A stretch of DNA of 64,000 nt from Edaphobacter modestus (GTDB lineage Bacteria > Acidobacteriota > Terriglobia > Terriglobales > Acidobacteriaceae): positions 3,844,001-3,908,000 of the forward strand of contig NZ_SHKW01000001.1 of NCBI RefSeq assembly GCF_004217555.1. Direction: 5' to 3'. Positions within the stretch are counted from its first letter, which is position 1. Each line of letters opens with the position of its first letter. Shown here piece by piece: positions 34,576 to 43,338 of this stretch. The position numbers and the translations under genes were made by a program. Below the pieces are notes generated by a model, which did no database searches, had not been told where the DNA came from, and saw only the letters and a list, made by a program, of their open reading frames with translations.

Positions 34576-37500
34576 TTAGAAGATGATCTTCGCGGCGAGT
34601 TGCAGTTGACGTGCTGGGAAGTTCTGCGTGATCTGGCCGAAGCCCGTGCTTCCCAACGCCCAGGTGCTGTTCGGTGAGTAGTAGTTCACCTTATTCAGCA
34701 CGTTGAACGCCTCCGCACGGAAGTCGAACTTCGAGCTGTCGCTCCACAGCGGGAACGCCTTATGCAGACCAAGGTCGGCCTGGTAGAAGGCATCCGACCG
34801 CTCCGAGTTGCGCGTCACCGATCCCCACGGATACGTCGTCGGTGCCTGCAGGCTCTGAACGTTGAAGTATCCGTTCAGTGAGGTCGCCGTCTTGACGCGC
34901 GCTGACGAAGGGTTCCTGATCTTCGCATTGTTCACGCGGTTAGGGCGATACGTCACCAGGTCGGATACGTACAGCGGTGAAGACGACGACAGCGAATAGT
35001 TGATATTCACCGGCATCCCGCTTGTCATCGTATTGATCAGCGTAAGCTGCCATCCGCCCACGATGGTATCCATCAGGCGGCCCGACGAGCCACCCCATCG
35101 CTGTCCATGACCATAAGGCAGGTCATACACAATTGAGAGCGTATCAGCCAGCGGCTGGTCGTATCCGCCCGGACCGTAGTCGCGGCTCGGGTTCGCGTAG
35201 TTCACACGCGAGTTGTCGCCGTTAGACGTCTCCAGGTGGCCCGACGAGATGTCGAAGTAGCGGCTGTACGTGAACGAGTTCAGAAGGTAAAGGCCGTGCG
35301 AAGCGCGCTTCTCCAGCTTGAACTGCAACGAGTTGTAGTTCGCCGAGCCCGCGCCATAAGCGATCTCGATTCCGGCGAAGTTTGAAACCGGCCGCCGAGC
35401 CTGCAGGCTACCGCAGGTTACGCCCGCACCTGCAACGCAAGGCGTGGCCTGGTTATAGTCAGCCAGCACCTGCAGATGCGTCGACTTGTTTCCGACATAC
35501 GCAACGTCCGCAACAATACCGTAAGGCAACTGCTGCTGAACGCCGACCTGGTACTGCTGTACATAGCCGGTCTGGAAGTTGCGTGGAATATAGCGCGACA
35601 GCACGTTCAGGGGGTTGAAGTATGCAGGCGTCGTCAGGTTCGCTGCATATCCCTGCTGCGTCTGGCGGAAGCAGCTGGACTGCGCCTGGGTATCGTTTAC
35701 GCAAACATTCCCGGCAGAGGGGAACAGAGCTGCCGAAGTACCCTGCGTAATGCTTGCATTGACTACGCTGGGACCGTTATACGTCAGGTTGTTCTCGCCG
35801 CCCGCCCGGTTCCACTGGTTGTAGACGATTCCATAACCGCCGCGCAGCACGGTCTTGTCCGTCGCAGAGTACGAAAAACCTAAACGCGGAGCAAAGTTGT
35901 TCAGAGGTGTGTTGACTAGCGAGCGGCTGTAAACTCCGCCGCTCCGGGCCTGGATGAGCGAGTTGGTGTTGGGGTCAAAGTTGGCCAGCCGGTTGTCCTT
36001 CTCATACTGCGGCGTCACGATCTCGTACCGCAGGCCGGCGTTGATCGTCAGCTTGGGCGAAACCTTGAAGTCATCCTGGAAGTACATGAAGTTGTACCGC
36101 TGGCGCAGGTGCACAATCGCATACGTCGTCAGCGAGTACGAGGAGCGGTTGCCGAACATGAAGTCAGCAAGATTGTTGGCCTGCTGGATCTGTGTGACCT
36201 GGGAGGTTGGCGCCGTGAACGAACCACGCGCGAACTGTCCGGCGTAGTTATCCTGACCGTAGCTCGGGTTGAAGTCATTCAACTCGGTGTTCACAGCCTG
36301 CCACTCGTAGCCGAACTTCATCGAGTGCTTGCTCTTGATCCACGTGAAGTTCGCCTTCGGGTTATAGATCGTCGGGTTCTGGAACTGCGGGTTCGACGAC
36401 TGCGCTCCAAACTGCGAGTAGCCCGTCACCGACTGCGCATTCAGCGTGCGCACTACCAGCGGATCGGTCGGAAGGCCGTCCGTGATGCCGTTCGCCACCA
36501 GCAGCGAGGGCTGACCCTGTCCGATCGGGAACTTGCCGCCCAGGTTGCGCGACCATCCAAAGCGAATGTCGAGCAGCTTGTTGGCTGAGATCGTCCACGT
36601 CGTACCGCCAGCGATGTTGCGGTTCTGAATATTCACATTGCCGTTGGAGTTGCCGCCCGCGGGTCCCGGAATTCCCGGAGGATCAAACAGAGCCTGACGA
36701 TGCTCGCTGTACCGTCCAAAGATGGTCCAGTGGTCATTGAAGGTGTGATCCACGCGCCCATCGCCCTTGTCGTCGTTGATCGTTCCGCGCGGAGAGATGA
36801 CGTAGTTGTTGGAGTACGCGCCAGGGTTGTTATCGGCAAGTCCCGTGTTGGGCTGAGGAAGCGCCCCCAGTACCGCTTGTGCGAACGGGGTCATCGCCGA
36901 GGTGGGAACGACGCCATTGTAGGTGACGCCTGTAACAGGATTCGTAACCTGAATCGGCTGCGACGGGTCGCCATTCACGAAGAACCTGCCAGCGCGTTGC
37001 GCTGTCGTCGGAAGCGTCGATCCGGTCGCGGCATTGTTGAAGATACGGCGGAGACCCTCATAGTCCGCGAAGAAGAAGGTATGATCCTTCCAGATCGGCC
37101 CGCCGAACGTTCCGCCGAACTGGTTCTGGATAAACTTCGGCTTCGTTGCACCGGGAGCCAGAAACGGCCCGATCGCATTGAACATCGTATTGCGGTCGTA
37201 GTTCCATGCGCGCCCGTGGAACTGGTTCGTTCCGCGACGCACCGACACGTTGATCACCGCTCCCGGGACGCGTCCATACTCAGCCGAGTAGTTGTTCGTC
37301 TCCACCCGGAACTCGCTGACCGCGTCCGGCGAAGGAGGAATATTCTCGTTCGCAAAGCCCTGGTTCGACGTGCCGTAGTTGTTGTTGTCCAGGCCGTCCA
37401 GCATGTAGTTGTTGAAGGCCGAGCGCTGGCCGTTAATGTTGAACGAACCTTCACGGCTGGATGTCGTGCTGTTCTCGAGCGCCGACTTGCGCGCGCCCGG

Positions 37501-38079
37501 AACCAGCAGCACCAGGTCCGCATACGAGCGGCCATTCAGCGGAAGATCTTCAACCTGTCGTGTTCCGATCACGGTCGAGTGCGAGCTCGTCTCTGTATCC
37601 AGCAGCTGCGCCGCCGAGGTCACAGTGACCTCCTCTGCGACCGAGCCTGCCTTCAGCGAGAGATCTACACGCTGACGGGCGTTGGTCTGCACCGCGAAGG
37701 TCTCCGTGCGTCCCGTGCTGAAGCCAGCCGCTTCAGCCGTAATCTGGTAGTTGCCGATCTGCACGCTGGAAAACTCGTACTTGCCCTCCGAATCCGTCGT
37801 CTTCGCCTGGGAAATTCCGGTCAATGTATTGGTCAGAGTCACCGTGCTGTTCGTGAGCGCCGCGCCCGAGGCGTCATGGACATAGCCCAGCACCGCGGCC
37901 GATTCAAACTGCGCCCACGCAGGGCTGACGCTCAGGATCAACAGAACGGCCGCCATCAGCGAAATCCAACCTCTTACTCTTGCGCCAATCGATCCTTCAT
38001 TAGCTATTTCTTCACAACGTCTGGGAGATAATCGACGCCTCTTTAAAGCAGCGTGTGCATACTCTGGTAGGTTCTTCAT
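34576..38079 (-). CDS. TonB-dependent receptor with carboxypeptidase-regulatory-like domain
   Basis: An 1167-residue outer-membrane protein of the Oar-like class abundant in Acidobacteriota. An unusually long N-terminus (about 57 residues) precedes the membrane-export segment 'SLMAAVLLILSVSPAWAQ'. Next come a regulatory-like Ig domain (about 60-150, 'GYVHDASGAALTNSTVTLTN'), a plug domain ('VEDLPLNGRSYADLVLLVPG', 'NNYMLDGLDNNNYG') and a large barrel ending in aromatic 'LQLAAKIIF'. GAGAGG lies 9 bp before ATG 38079. It probably imports an oligosaccharide or other bulky nutrient. It sits between a phospholipase C and an inositol oxygenase, so an inositol-containing ligand is possible but unproven. 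Confidence 0.92.
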   Translation of the reverse strand: MKNLPEYAHAALKRRRLSPRRCEEIANEGSIGARVRGWISLMAAVLLILSVSPAWAQFESAAVLGYVHDASGAALTNSTVTLTNTLTGISQAKTTDSEGKYEFSSVQIGNYQITAEAAGFSTGRTETFAVQTNARQRVDLSLKAGSVAEEVTVTSAAQLLDTETSSHSTVIGTRQVEDLPLNGRSYADLVLLVPGARKSALENSTTSSREGSFNINGQRSAFNNYMLDGLDNNNYGTSNQGFANENIPPSPDAVSEFRVETNNYSAEYGRVPGAVINVSVRRGTNQFHGRAWNYDRNTMFNAIGPFLAPGATKPKFIQNQFGGTFGGPIWKDHTFFFADYEGLRRIFNNAATGSTLPTTAQRAGRFFVNGDPSQPIQVTNPVTGVTYNGVVPTSAMTPFAQAVLGALPQPNTGLADNNPGAYSNNYVISPRGTINDDKGDGRVDHTFNDHWTIFGRYSEHRQALFDPPGIPGPAGGNSNGNVNIQNRNIAGGTTWTISANKLLDIRFGWSRNLGGKFPIGQGQPSLLVANGITDGLPTDPLVVRTLNAQSVTGYSQFGAQSSNPQFQNPTIYNPKANFTWIKSKHSMKFGYEWQAVNTELNDFNPSYGQDNYAGQFARGSFTAPTSQVTQIQQANNLADFMFGNRSSYSLTTYAIVHLRQRYNFMYFQDDFKVSPKLTINAGLRYEIVTPQYEKDNRLANFDPNTNSLIQARSGGVYSRSLVNTPLNNFAPRLGFSYSATDKTVLRGGYGIVYNQWNRAGGENNLTYNGPSVVNASITQGTSAALFPSAGNVCVNDTQAQSSCFRQTQQGYAANLTTPAYFNPLNVLSRYIPRNFQTGYVQQYQVGVQQQLPYGIVADVAYVGNKSTHLQVLADYNQATPCVAGAGVTCGSLQARRPVSNFAGIEIAYGAGSANYNSLQFKLEKRASHGLYLLNSFTYSRYFDISSGHLETSNGDNSRVNYANPSRDYGPGGYDQPLADTLSIVYDLPYGHGQRWGGSSGRLMDTIVGGWQLTLINTMTSGMPVNINYSLSSSSPLYVSDLVTYRPNRVNNAKIRNPSSARVKTATSLNGYFNVQSLQAPTTYPWGSVTRNSERSDAFYQADLGLHKAFPLWSDSSKFDFRAEAFNVLNKVNYYSPNSTWALGSTGFGQITQNFPARQLQLAAKIIF

Positions 38080-38200
38080 GAAATGTACCTCTCTTGCATC
38101 GTCTGTTCGCCCCGTTAGTTCTTCTCTTGCCGATCGTCAACGTATCCTGTTCTCTGCTTCCGCAAAGAGTGCGATTCCTGTCTTTTCGGACCGGCAAAAA

Positions 38201-38229
38201 AACTACTTACTGCGCTTTGGTGCTGTCAA
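38201..38229 (-). promoter_or_regulatory. Candidate promoter of the TonB-dependent receptor
   Basis: On the minus strand a perfect TTGACA (38224-38229), a 17-bp spacer and GTAGTT (38201-38206). The -35 is embedded in TTTCGATTGACAGC, nearly the same as at the transporter promoter (TTTCGGTTGACAGC, 44822-44835). The leader to ATG 38079 is about 115 nt. Confidence 0.5.
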
Positions 38230-38418
38230 TCGAAATGCATCAGCGGTACCGATAACGTAAGAACTCGATCCCGCCACTCCAATAAACAGAAAACACTGAA
38301 GTTACTGGTTGATGTGCGGCTATGGTTAGCGAAAACGCGCTCCCTCTCAGGAATCACGCGTGCTCAGGAAAATAGGCGTATGCAATACATCATGCCGAAG
38401 ACATGTAAAAACCTGATA

Positions 38419-38432
38419 AATAAGCGGTAACT
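38419..38432. promoter_or_regulatory. Third copy of LacI-type operator
   Basis: AATAAGCGGTAACT shares 12 of 14 bases with the transporter-operon site (44778-44791) and 11 of 14 with the inositol oxygenase site (39417-39430). It lies about 190 bp upstream of the receptor's -35 and could act as an auxiliary site. Confidence 0.4.
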
Positions 38433-38462
38433 CTCGTCACAAAGTGATCGACGCAAGGCAGA

Positions 38463-38497
38463 AAAAGCCCCGAGGCCTTTTCGGACCTCAGGGCTTT
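38463..38497 (-). terminator. Terminator of the inositol oxygenase gene
   Basis: A 13-bp stem, AAAGCCCTGAGGT / GGCCTCGGGGCTTT with minor mismatch, a TCCGAAAA-type loop and trailing T residues on the minus strand. It is 35 bp after the stop codon. The symmetric A/T flanks could make it work in both directions. Confidence 0.8.
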
Positions 38498-38531
38498 AAC
38501 ACCTTCTCGGACAACGATTAGGGCACTGTCC

Positions 38532-39392
38532 TTACCAGGCGATCTTCTCCGGAAAAAACTCCGCAAACAGATCGTCGTAGTAAGGCTTCAACTCTTTTAG
38601 GTTTGGCTTCGTATGGCCCTTCGAATACAGGTCATACGGGTTGAACTTGTTGACCCACGCAAACATCTTCACGTCGTGGTCGTTCATCAGGTGCCGGTAC
38701 GCTCCATGCTTGTGCGCCGCATAGAACGAGTGATACCGCAGCATGTACAGCGACTCCTCGGGCATGTACTTCTTCATCACCTCGTAGATGTAGCCGTCAT
38801 GCCCAAACGACATGTGCACCTTGTCCAGCCCGCAATTCGGCTCGTAGATCCCATACTTCGTGCTGTAGACCGGATGGTTGATATCCGGGTTCGCCTTGAA
38901 GTACTCCGGAAACACGATCTGGTCCGAGTAGGCGCATCCCACAGGGAAGGTATCTCCCACCACGCCCCACTGCGGCTCGCCGTACAGGCAAAGCACCTTG
39001 CCCAGGTCGTGGATGAACCCCGTCAGCACAAACCAGCGCGGGTGCCCATCCGCGCGAATGGCCTCCGACGTCTGCAGCAGGTGCTCGATCTGGGTCAGAT
39101 CCGTATCCGGGTCGCTGTCATCCACCAGCGTATTTAGAAACTCCGCCGCCTCCCAGATCGTCTTATCGCCCTTGTTCAGGCCGAAGTACTCCTTTTCCTT
39201 GGCCATCACATAATCGAAGCTCTGGTATTGATGGTTCAGCCGGTAGAACTCCGCGACGCCCGGAGTAGCTTTCTCGTCGTACTGCCGGAACTCCTCTTCG
39301 CTCTTGCCTTCCTGATAGCGGCCCGTAAGAAAGTCATCCCACTCGTCCATATCCTTCAGCGGGGCATTCTGTGCAATTGTTGTCGCGGCCAT
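38532..39392 (-). CDS. myo-Inositol oxygenase (eukaryote-like)
   Basis: A 286-residue cytoplasmic di-iron enzyme converting myo-inositol and O2 to D-glucuronate. All six iron ligands of the mammalian enzyme can be placed: His117 ('ADGHPRW'), His128 and Asp129 ('FIHDLGK'), His198 ('FGHDGY'), His221 ('RYHSFYAAH') and Asp254 ('NPYDLY'). The length and the '[16 protein letters not shown]' segment match animal and fungal enzymes, so this is a full-length member of a family that is uncommon in bacteria. TGGAGGAT lies 4 bp before the ATG. Transcription starts at its own promoter, which overlaps a LacI-type operator, and it ends at a strong terminator, so it is monocistronic. Confidence 0.95.
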   Translation of the reverse strand: MAATTIAQNAPLKDMDEWDDFLTGRYQEGKSEEEFRQYDEKATPGVAEFYRLNHQYQSFDYVMAKEKEYFGLNKGDKTIWEAAEFLNTLVDDSDPDTDLTQIEHLLQTSEAIRADGHPRWFVLTGFIHDLGKVLCLYGEPQWGVVGDTFPVGCAYSDQIVFPEYFKANPDINHPVYSTKYGIYEPNCGLDKVHMSFGHDGYIYEVMKKYMPEESLYMLRYHSFYAAHKHGAYRHLMNDHDVKMFAWVNKFNPYDLYSKGHTKPNLKELKPYYDDLFAEFFPEKIAW

Positions 39393-39416
39393 CGTATCCT
39401 CCAGGCACTACCTTCA

Positions 39417-39430
39417 AGTTAGCGGTAACT
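39417..39430. promoter_or_regulatory. LacI-type operator at the inositol oxygenase promoter
   Basis: AGTTAGCGGTAACT is a near-perfect 14-bp palindrome (AGTTA nCGn TAACT) with the central CG typical of LacI/GalR sites. It overlaps the -10 box, so a bound repressor would block transcription. The same sequence (12 of 14) lies in front of the operon encoding the LacI regulator at 42.3 kb. Confidence 0.65.
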
Positions 39431-39457
39431 ATAGGACGCCCGTCCGACGAATGGCAA
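39428..39457 (-). promoter_or_regulatory. Promoter of the inositol oxygenase gene
   Basis: On the minus strand TTGCCA (39452-39457), an 18-bp spacer and TATAGT (39428-39433), about 36 nt before the ATG. Good sigma-70-type match. Confidence 0.6.
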
Positions 39458-39505
39458 GTTAAAAACTCGATTTTGTGTGAATTTTCAGCCACAGACCGGC
39501 AGACA

Positions 39506-40414
39506 CTAAAACCCCTTGGCCGAAGCTCGTTGTCCCTGCTGTCTGGCCAGCTCCTTACGAAAAGCCCCTTCTCTTTCAGAAACATAGCTCGCATATCCGG
39601 CTGGATCGACAAACGCCTGGCGATCGCCGCCCTTCAGGCGAGCGTACTTGGCGGTCATCCCGTAGTAGCCTCCGTGCGCGCCCAGAAAGATATCGCAGTG
39701 CAATGTCTTCAGAGTCTTGAAGGTTTGTTCGTAATCCGCCACGATCCCCGGGTAGCTTGGCTTGCCGGCCAGCCTGTATCCCGGATTCACATTGGGGCTG
39801 CCGATAATCACAGCGTCGTAGGTCTTCCCGTTATCGGTTACCTTCATCGTCCACGTCGTGCATCCCCGGGTATGGCCCGCCGTCTTGTGCGCCACCAGCA
39901 CCGCGCCGCCCAGCTTTACCTCGTCGCCATCATGCAGCACCCGGTCCACCTTGGCTGGCGTATAGCTCCAACCCTTCTCGCGCCCGTACGCGAAGTCCGT
40001 CTTTCCGCCGTCTTCCACTACCGGAACATCGGCGTCCATCACCATGTACCTGGCTCCAGTCAGGCGCTTGATTGTGGCGCTCCCGGCTGCATGATCCAGA
40101 TGCGCGTGGCTGATCAGCAGAATCTTCGTATCGCTGAACCGGAACCCCAGCTTCTCGATGCTCGCCTTGATCTGTGAAACCGAGCTCTCCAGATTGCTGT
40201 TGATCAGGATGTTTCCCTCCGGTGTCACCACCAGGAAGGCCGCCAGGTCCTTGCTTCCCACGTAGTAGAGATTTCCGGCAATCCGGTGCGCCGGAAACGG
40301 CTCCGTCCACTCCGGATTGTTCTGGGCTCTGCTCCGAACGCCGGCAAGAGACACCAGAACAAAAAGAACCAGCAGAAGCCGAGAGAGCATGTGCGAGCAG
40401 GGCGATCGTGTCAT
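39506..40414 (-). CDS. Subclass B3 metallo-beta-lactamase-like protein
   Basis: About 302 residues from ATG 40414, with an export signal (LSRLLLVLFVLVSLAGVRSRAQ) starting a few residues in. The zinc site is fully B3-like: 'SHAHLDHAAGS' (H-x-H-x-D-H), 'AGHTRGCTTW' and 'GAHGGYYGM'. 'LINSNLESSV' and 'YEQTFKTLKTLHCDIFLGAH' also fit the B3 group. Environmental B3 enzymes hydrolyse penicillins, cephalosporins and carbapenems in the periplasm; activity here is predicted, not shown. The start is ambiguous (40495, 40414 or 40390). There are no mobile-element signs around it, so it is probably an intrinsic chromosomal gene. Confidence 0.85.
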   Translation of the reverse strand: MTRSPCSHMLSRLLLVLFVLVSLAGVRSRAQNNPEWTEPFPAHRIAGNLYYVGSKDLAAFLVVTPEGNILINSNLESSVSQIKASIEKLGFRFSDTKILLISHAHLDHAAGSATIKRLTGARYMVMDADVPVVEDGGKTDFAYGREKGWSYTPAKVDRVLHDGDEVKLGGAVLVAHKTAGHTRGCTTWTMKVTDNGKTYDAVIIGSPNVNPGYRLAGKPSYPGIVADYEQTFKTLKTLHCDIFLGAHGGYYGMTAKYARLKGGDRQAFVDPAGYASYVSEREGAFRKELARQQGQRASAKGF

Positions 40415-40638
40415 GCGCAAAGCATGGCACCCCTTGCGGAGGATTTCTCTGTGGACTTGGGTCCAGGCCATTGTTCTTCTGGGTTCCCCTGTCACTCGTC
40501 ACAATCTCCGTGTAAAAACGCACCGGGTCCATCGCGAAGTGCCAGTCCGCGCTCCTAAACTGGCAGACACATTCGTTTACAGGTTTTGCAGTTCACCTAT
40601 AGGTCCGGCAGGTCATCTTCCGAGGAGGTCCCTCTCAC

Positions 40639-41190
40639 GTGAAAAGAATCGTCTTTATCCTTGCCCTCACCCTCTGTCTTCACCCCCACGCCGTTTCCGC
40701 CCAAACGCCCGCACCCAAGCCACCGCCCTCCACCCTCAAAGGCGTTCTTCTCGAGCAGCTTCACACAACGCACGACGTCAAGGACTGGTTCGTCCCCGGC
40801 AACATCGCGGTCGAAGGCCTCACCGCCGAGCAGGCCAGGTGGACCGATGGCAAAGGCAATCACTCCGTCGGCCAACTCACCTACCACCTCGTCTTCTGGA
40901 ACAAGGAGATGCTGGCAAAGTTCAAGGACGAGAAGGTAAAGACCTTCAGCGGCAACAACGACGAGACCTTCAACAACTTCAACGCCGAGCAGTGGAGCGC
41001 CCTCGTCAAGGAGTTCAATCAGGGCATGACCGACTGGGAGAAGGCCGTCGAGGCCGCCGACGACAAGACCTTGGCCAAGGGTGCCTCGCTGATCGCCCAC
41101 ATCGGCACCCACAACGCCTACCACATCGGCCAGATCATCTTCGTCCGCAAGGAACAGGGCTCCTGGAACCCGGAAAAAGGAGTGAAGTAA
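40639..41190 (+). CDS. Secreted DinB-superfamily protein
   Basis: 183 residues from GTG 40639, which has CGAGGAGG upstream and opens a signal peptide (KRIVFILALTLCLHPHAVSAQ). The four-helix DinB fold shows its three metal-binding histidines: 'QLTYHLVFWNKEM' and 'HIGTHNAYHIGQI'. DinB-like proteins are metal-dependent, often thiol-transfer enzymes; an exported version has no assigned role. It is divergent from the beta-lactamase. Confidence 0.85.
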   Translation: MKRIVFILALTLCLHPHAVSAQTPAPKPPPSTLKGVLLEQLHTTHDVKDWFVPGNIAVEGLTAEQARWTDGKGNHSVGQLTYHLVFWNKEMLAKFKDEKVKTFSGNNDETFNNFNAEQWSALVKEFNQGMTDWEKAVEAADDKTLAKGASLIAHIGTHNAYHIGQIIFVRKEQGSWNPEKGVK

Positions 41191-41324
41191 ATCCACAATC
41201 TCGAAGGGGGTGTCGCCCACGCCACGGTGCTTGACAACACCCCCTCACGAGAACAGACTGTCTAAGCCTTCAGGCCTCGTTCAAGTGATCCAGCCCCGCT
41301 TCTCGGATTCAGGAGGATGCCTAA

Positions 41325-41672
41325 ATGGCAAACATCATAGAGGGTTACTGGCTCTCAGTCGTCACCTCTGACTTTTTCGTCATCAACTTCACGACCGATC
41401 CCTTCCCACCCGGTACCAGCCTGTACGCCAACATCTCTCTCTCAGAGATCAATACTCTCTTCTCCGGGAATAATCCCAACGACCCGACCTTCGCCGCCAC
41501 CGCCTTCATCGACTCCTGGACTGTGTACCTTGCGGATGGAACCGAGTCGACTCCCATCCAGGGCCAGGGATTTGCGCAGAATGCAATCGGTCTCGATAAC
41601 TGCGCCAGAATTCACTTCGTCCTCGTGGGAGATCGTGTCGCGGCGATAGCACAGGTCAATATTTTCAGATAG
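41325..41672 (+). CDS. Small protein of unknown function
   Basis: 115 residues, not recognised. It is beta-rich ('YWLSVVTSDFFVINFTTDPF', 'RIHFVLVGDRVAAIAQVNIF') with no signal peptide or TM segment and one cysteine. A strong AGGAGG lies before ATG 41325. It is followed 13 bp later by another unknown gene with its own AGGAG, so the two form a small operon. Confidence 0.7.
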   Translation: MANIIEGYWLSVVTSDFFVINFTTDPFPPGTSLYANISLSEINTLFSGNNPNDPTFAATAFIDSWTVYLADGTESTPIQGQGFAQNAIGLDNCARIHFVLVGDRVAAIAQVNIFR

Positions 41673-41685
41673 GAGATACCGACAG

Positions 41686-41991
41686 ATGGCGACCACACAC
41701 ATAGCTTTCGATACCCGCTCCGGACGGATACTCAGCGCGCATCATGGTGCCGACGACCTTGCAAAGGTCGCTCAGAGCGCACACCAGCACGCCAGGCAAT
41801 ACCATGCGAAGGTCGAACCGGAACACATTGCCGTGATCGCTGTGCCTGCAGGCACGGTAGAACCGGGGAAGCAGTACAAGGTCGATCCCCATCGCAAGGC
41901 CCTGGTTGCTGTCTCCGCCGGAGAATCAGGCGTCAGCTTTGGGTTCGGCGTCTCCGCCAAACCCGGTTACGCCGCCGGCAAGTCCAGCTGA
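41686..41991 (+). CDS. Small histidine-rich protein of unknown function
   Basis: 101 residues, not recognised. The N-terminal half has many His/Ala ('SAHHGADDLAKVAQSAHQHA') and the rest is beta-like with a glycine-rich end. AGGAGAT precedes ATG 41686. It is in one operon with the preceding unknown gene. 'HIAFDTRSGRILSAHHG' resembles the opening of small proteins that track with structural or storage particles, but I cannot name a family. Confidence 0.7.
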   Translation: MATTHIAFDTRSGRILSAHHGADDLAKVAQSAHQHARQYHAKVEPEHIAVIAVPAGTVEPGKQYKVDPHRKALVAVSAGESGVSFGFGVSAKPGYAAGKSS

Positions 41992-42261
41992 CCCGCTCGG
42001 ATCGAACCGTAGAACCTCTTGGCCTCCAGGCAGAAGCCTGTCAAGGGGTATCTTCCTGTAACGCTAACCAAATCAGCAACATGTGCGTTGCCGATCAGTT
42101 ACGTGCCGTTCGCTAAAATTAAGTCAGTACAGCAGGATCGAGAGATACGGTATTGCCTCTTCCGGGAGGTGGTGCTAGTCGGGAAATCAACGCTGCGTGA
42201 AGAGAGGTCCCAGGCTAACACCAATGGATAGAATATTTTGCGCGATATTGGGGGGAGGGGC

Positions 42262-43272
42262 CTACCTTGGCAGCGTAGACGCCCGCACCACCAGCGTCGG
42301 CGGAACCAGGATATTCTTCGGAGGCTGTTCCGGATGGCTGGTTAGTTCGAGAGCCAGTTCGCCGGCGATGCGCCCCAGCTCCGCCGTGCCGTGGTCGATC
42401 GAGCTGAGCGGAACCTTGAGGTAATCGTTGTAAGGCATATTGCCGCACCCGATGATGGCGATATCCTCAGGAACCCGCAGCCCCGCAGCAGTCGTCGCCG
42501 CGATCGCACCGATCGCCGTCATGTCGTTGTAGCAGAAGACCGCGTCTGGCCGCTCCTTCAGAGCCAGCAGTTTCTGCATAGCTTCGTAGCCCGTCTTGTC
42601 GCCTCGTTCCTCCATGTGATCGCATACGACCACATAATCCTCAGGAACCGGCAGCCGATGCTCGGCCATCGCGTCGCGAAAACCTCGCAGACGGTCGTAC
42701 GAAGGGCTGGTGTTCCTGCCTGCGATATGTCCGATCCGTTTGCGCCCGATCCCGATGAGATGATTCGTCGCCATCTCGCCCACCATCAGGTCGTTCGACC
42801 CGACAAAGTGCGCCGCCAGGTGAGGGAAGTTGCGATCGAAGAGCAGGTACGGTGTTCGCTCGTCACCCAGCTCATAGAAGTTGCGCAGGTTCGGCTGGCA
42901 CGAGGCGATCAGCAGAACGTCGATACCGCGGCGCAGCAGCGTGCGAATCTCCTGCCGCTCGATCTCCGGATCTTCCTCCGAGGAGGCCAGAATCACGGCG
43001 CGATGGCTCTTTCGCAGCACGCCGCTCAGTGATTTCGCGAACTCCGCGAAGAACGGATGCACCAGGTCAGGGACCACCAGCCCCACCGTGTAGGTCTTTC
43101 CGCTCGCCAGACCGCGCGCCAGCATGTTGGGCTGATAATTCAGCTCCTTCATGCGCTTCAGAACGCGCTTGCGAGTCTCCTCGCCGATGTCGCTGTTCCC
43201 TCGCAACACCTTCGAGACGGTAACAACAGAGACCCCAAGATCCCGTGCAATATCTTTCAGCCTTACTGCCAT
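42262..43272 (-). CDS. LacI-family transcriptional regulator
   Basis: 336 residues from ATG 43272 (in-frame starts also at 43284, 43299). The helix-turn-helix and hinge are typical: 'MAVRLKDIARDLGVSVVTVS' and 'NYQPNMLARGL'. The effector domain of the periplasmic-binding type follows ('TYTVGLVVPDLVHPFFAEFA', 'PDAVFCYNDMTAIGA', 'SSIDHGTAELGRIAGELALE'). It lies 66 bp after the transporter gene, probably in the same transcript. The upstream operator at 44778-44791 suggests auto-repression, and the matching site at the inositol oxygenase promoter suggests it also controls that gene. Confidence 0.9.
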   Translation of the reverse strand: MAVRLKDIARDLGVSVVTVSKVLRGNSDIGEETRKRVLKRMKELNYQPNMLARGLASGKTYTVGLVVPDLVHPFFAEFAKSLSGVLRKSHRAVILASSEEDPEIERQEIRTLLRRGIDVLLIASCQPNLRNFYELGDERTPYLLFDRNFPHLAAHFVGSNDLMVGEMATNHLIGIGRKRIGHIAGRNTSPSYDRLRGFRDAMAEHRLPVPEDYVVVCDHMEERGDKTGYEAMQKLLALKERPDAVFCYNDMTAIGAIAATTAAGLRVPEDIAIIGCGNMPYNDYLKVPLSSIDHGTAELGRIAGELALELTSHPEQPPKNILVPPTLVVRASTLPR

Positions 43273-43338
43273 AGCAAGCATCATCCTACAGCGCCTCACC
43301 AGATCGGAGACAATCTCCCTGGCGAAAAGCGCTCTTCT

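Larger units (their letters stand above)
38080..38531. promoter_or_regulatory. Intergenic region: receptor promoter, operator copy and terminator
   Basis: 452 bp. From left to right on the plus strand it holds the leader and a sigma-70-like promoter of the receptor gene (minus strand), a third copy of the LacI-type operator, and the terminator of the inositol oxygenase gene. No ORF is credible. Confidence 0.6.

Noticed and set aside
36700..38031. 443-codon plus-strand frame antisense to the TonB-dependent receptor
   Set aside because: Its composition is Arg/Val/His-rich with no family motif and no ribosome site. It is a mirror of the receptor's codon bias.
42027..42040. CAGGC-AGAA-GCCTG stem-loop after the two small unknown genes
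   Set aside because: A 5-bp stem with no U-tract is too weak to call a terminator.
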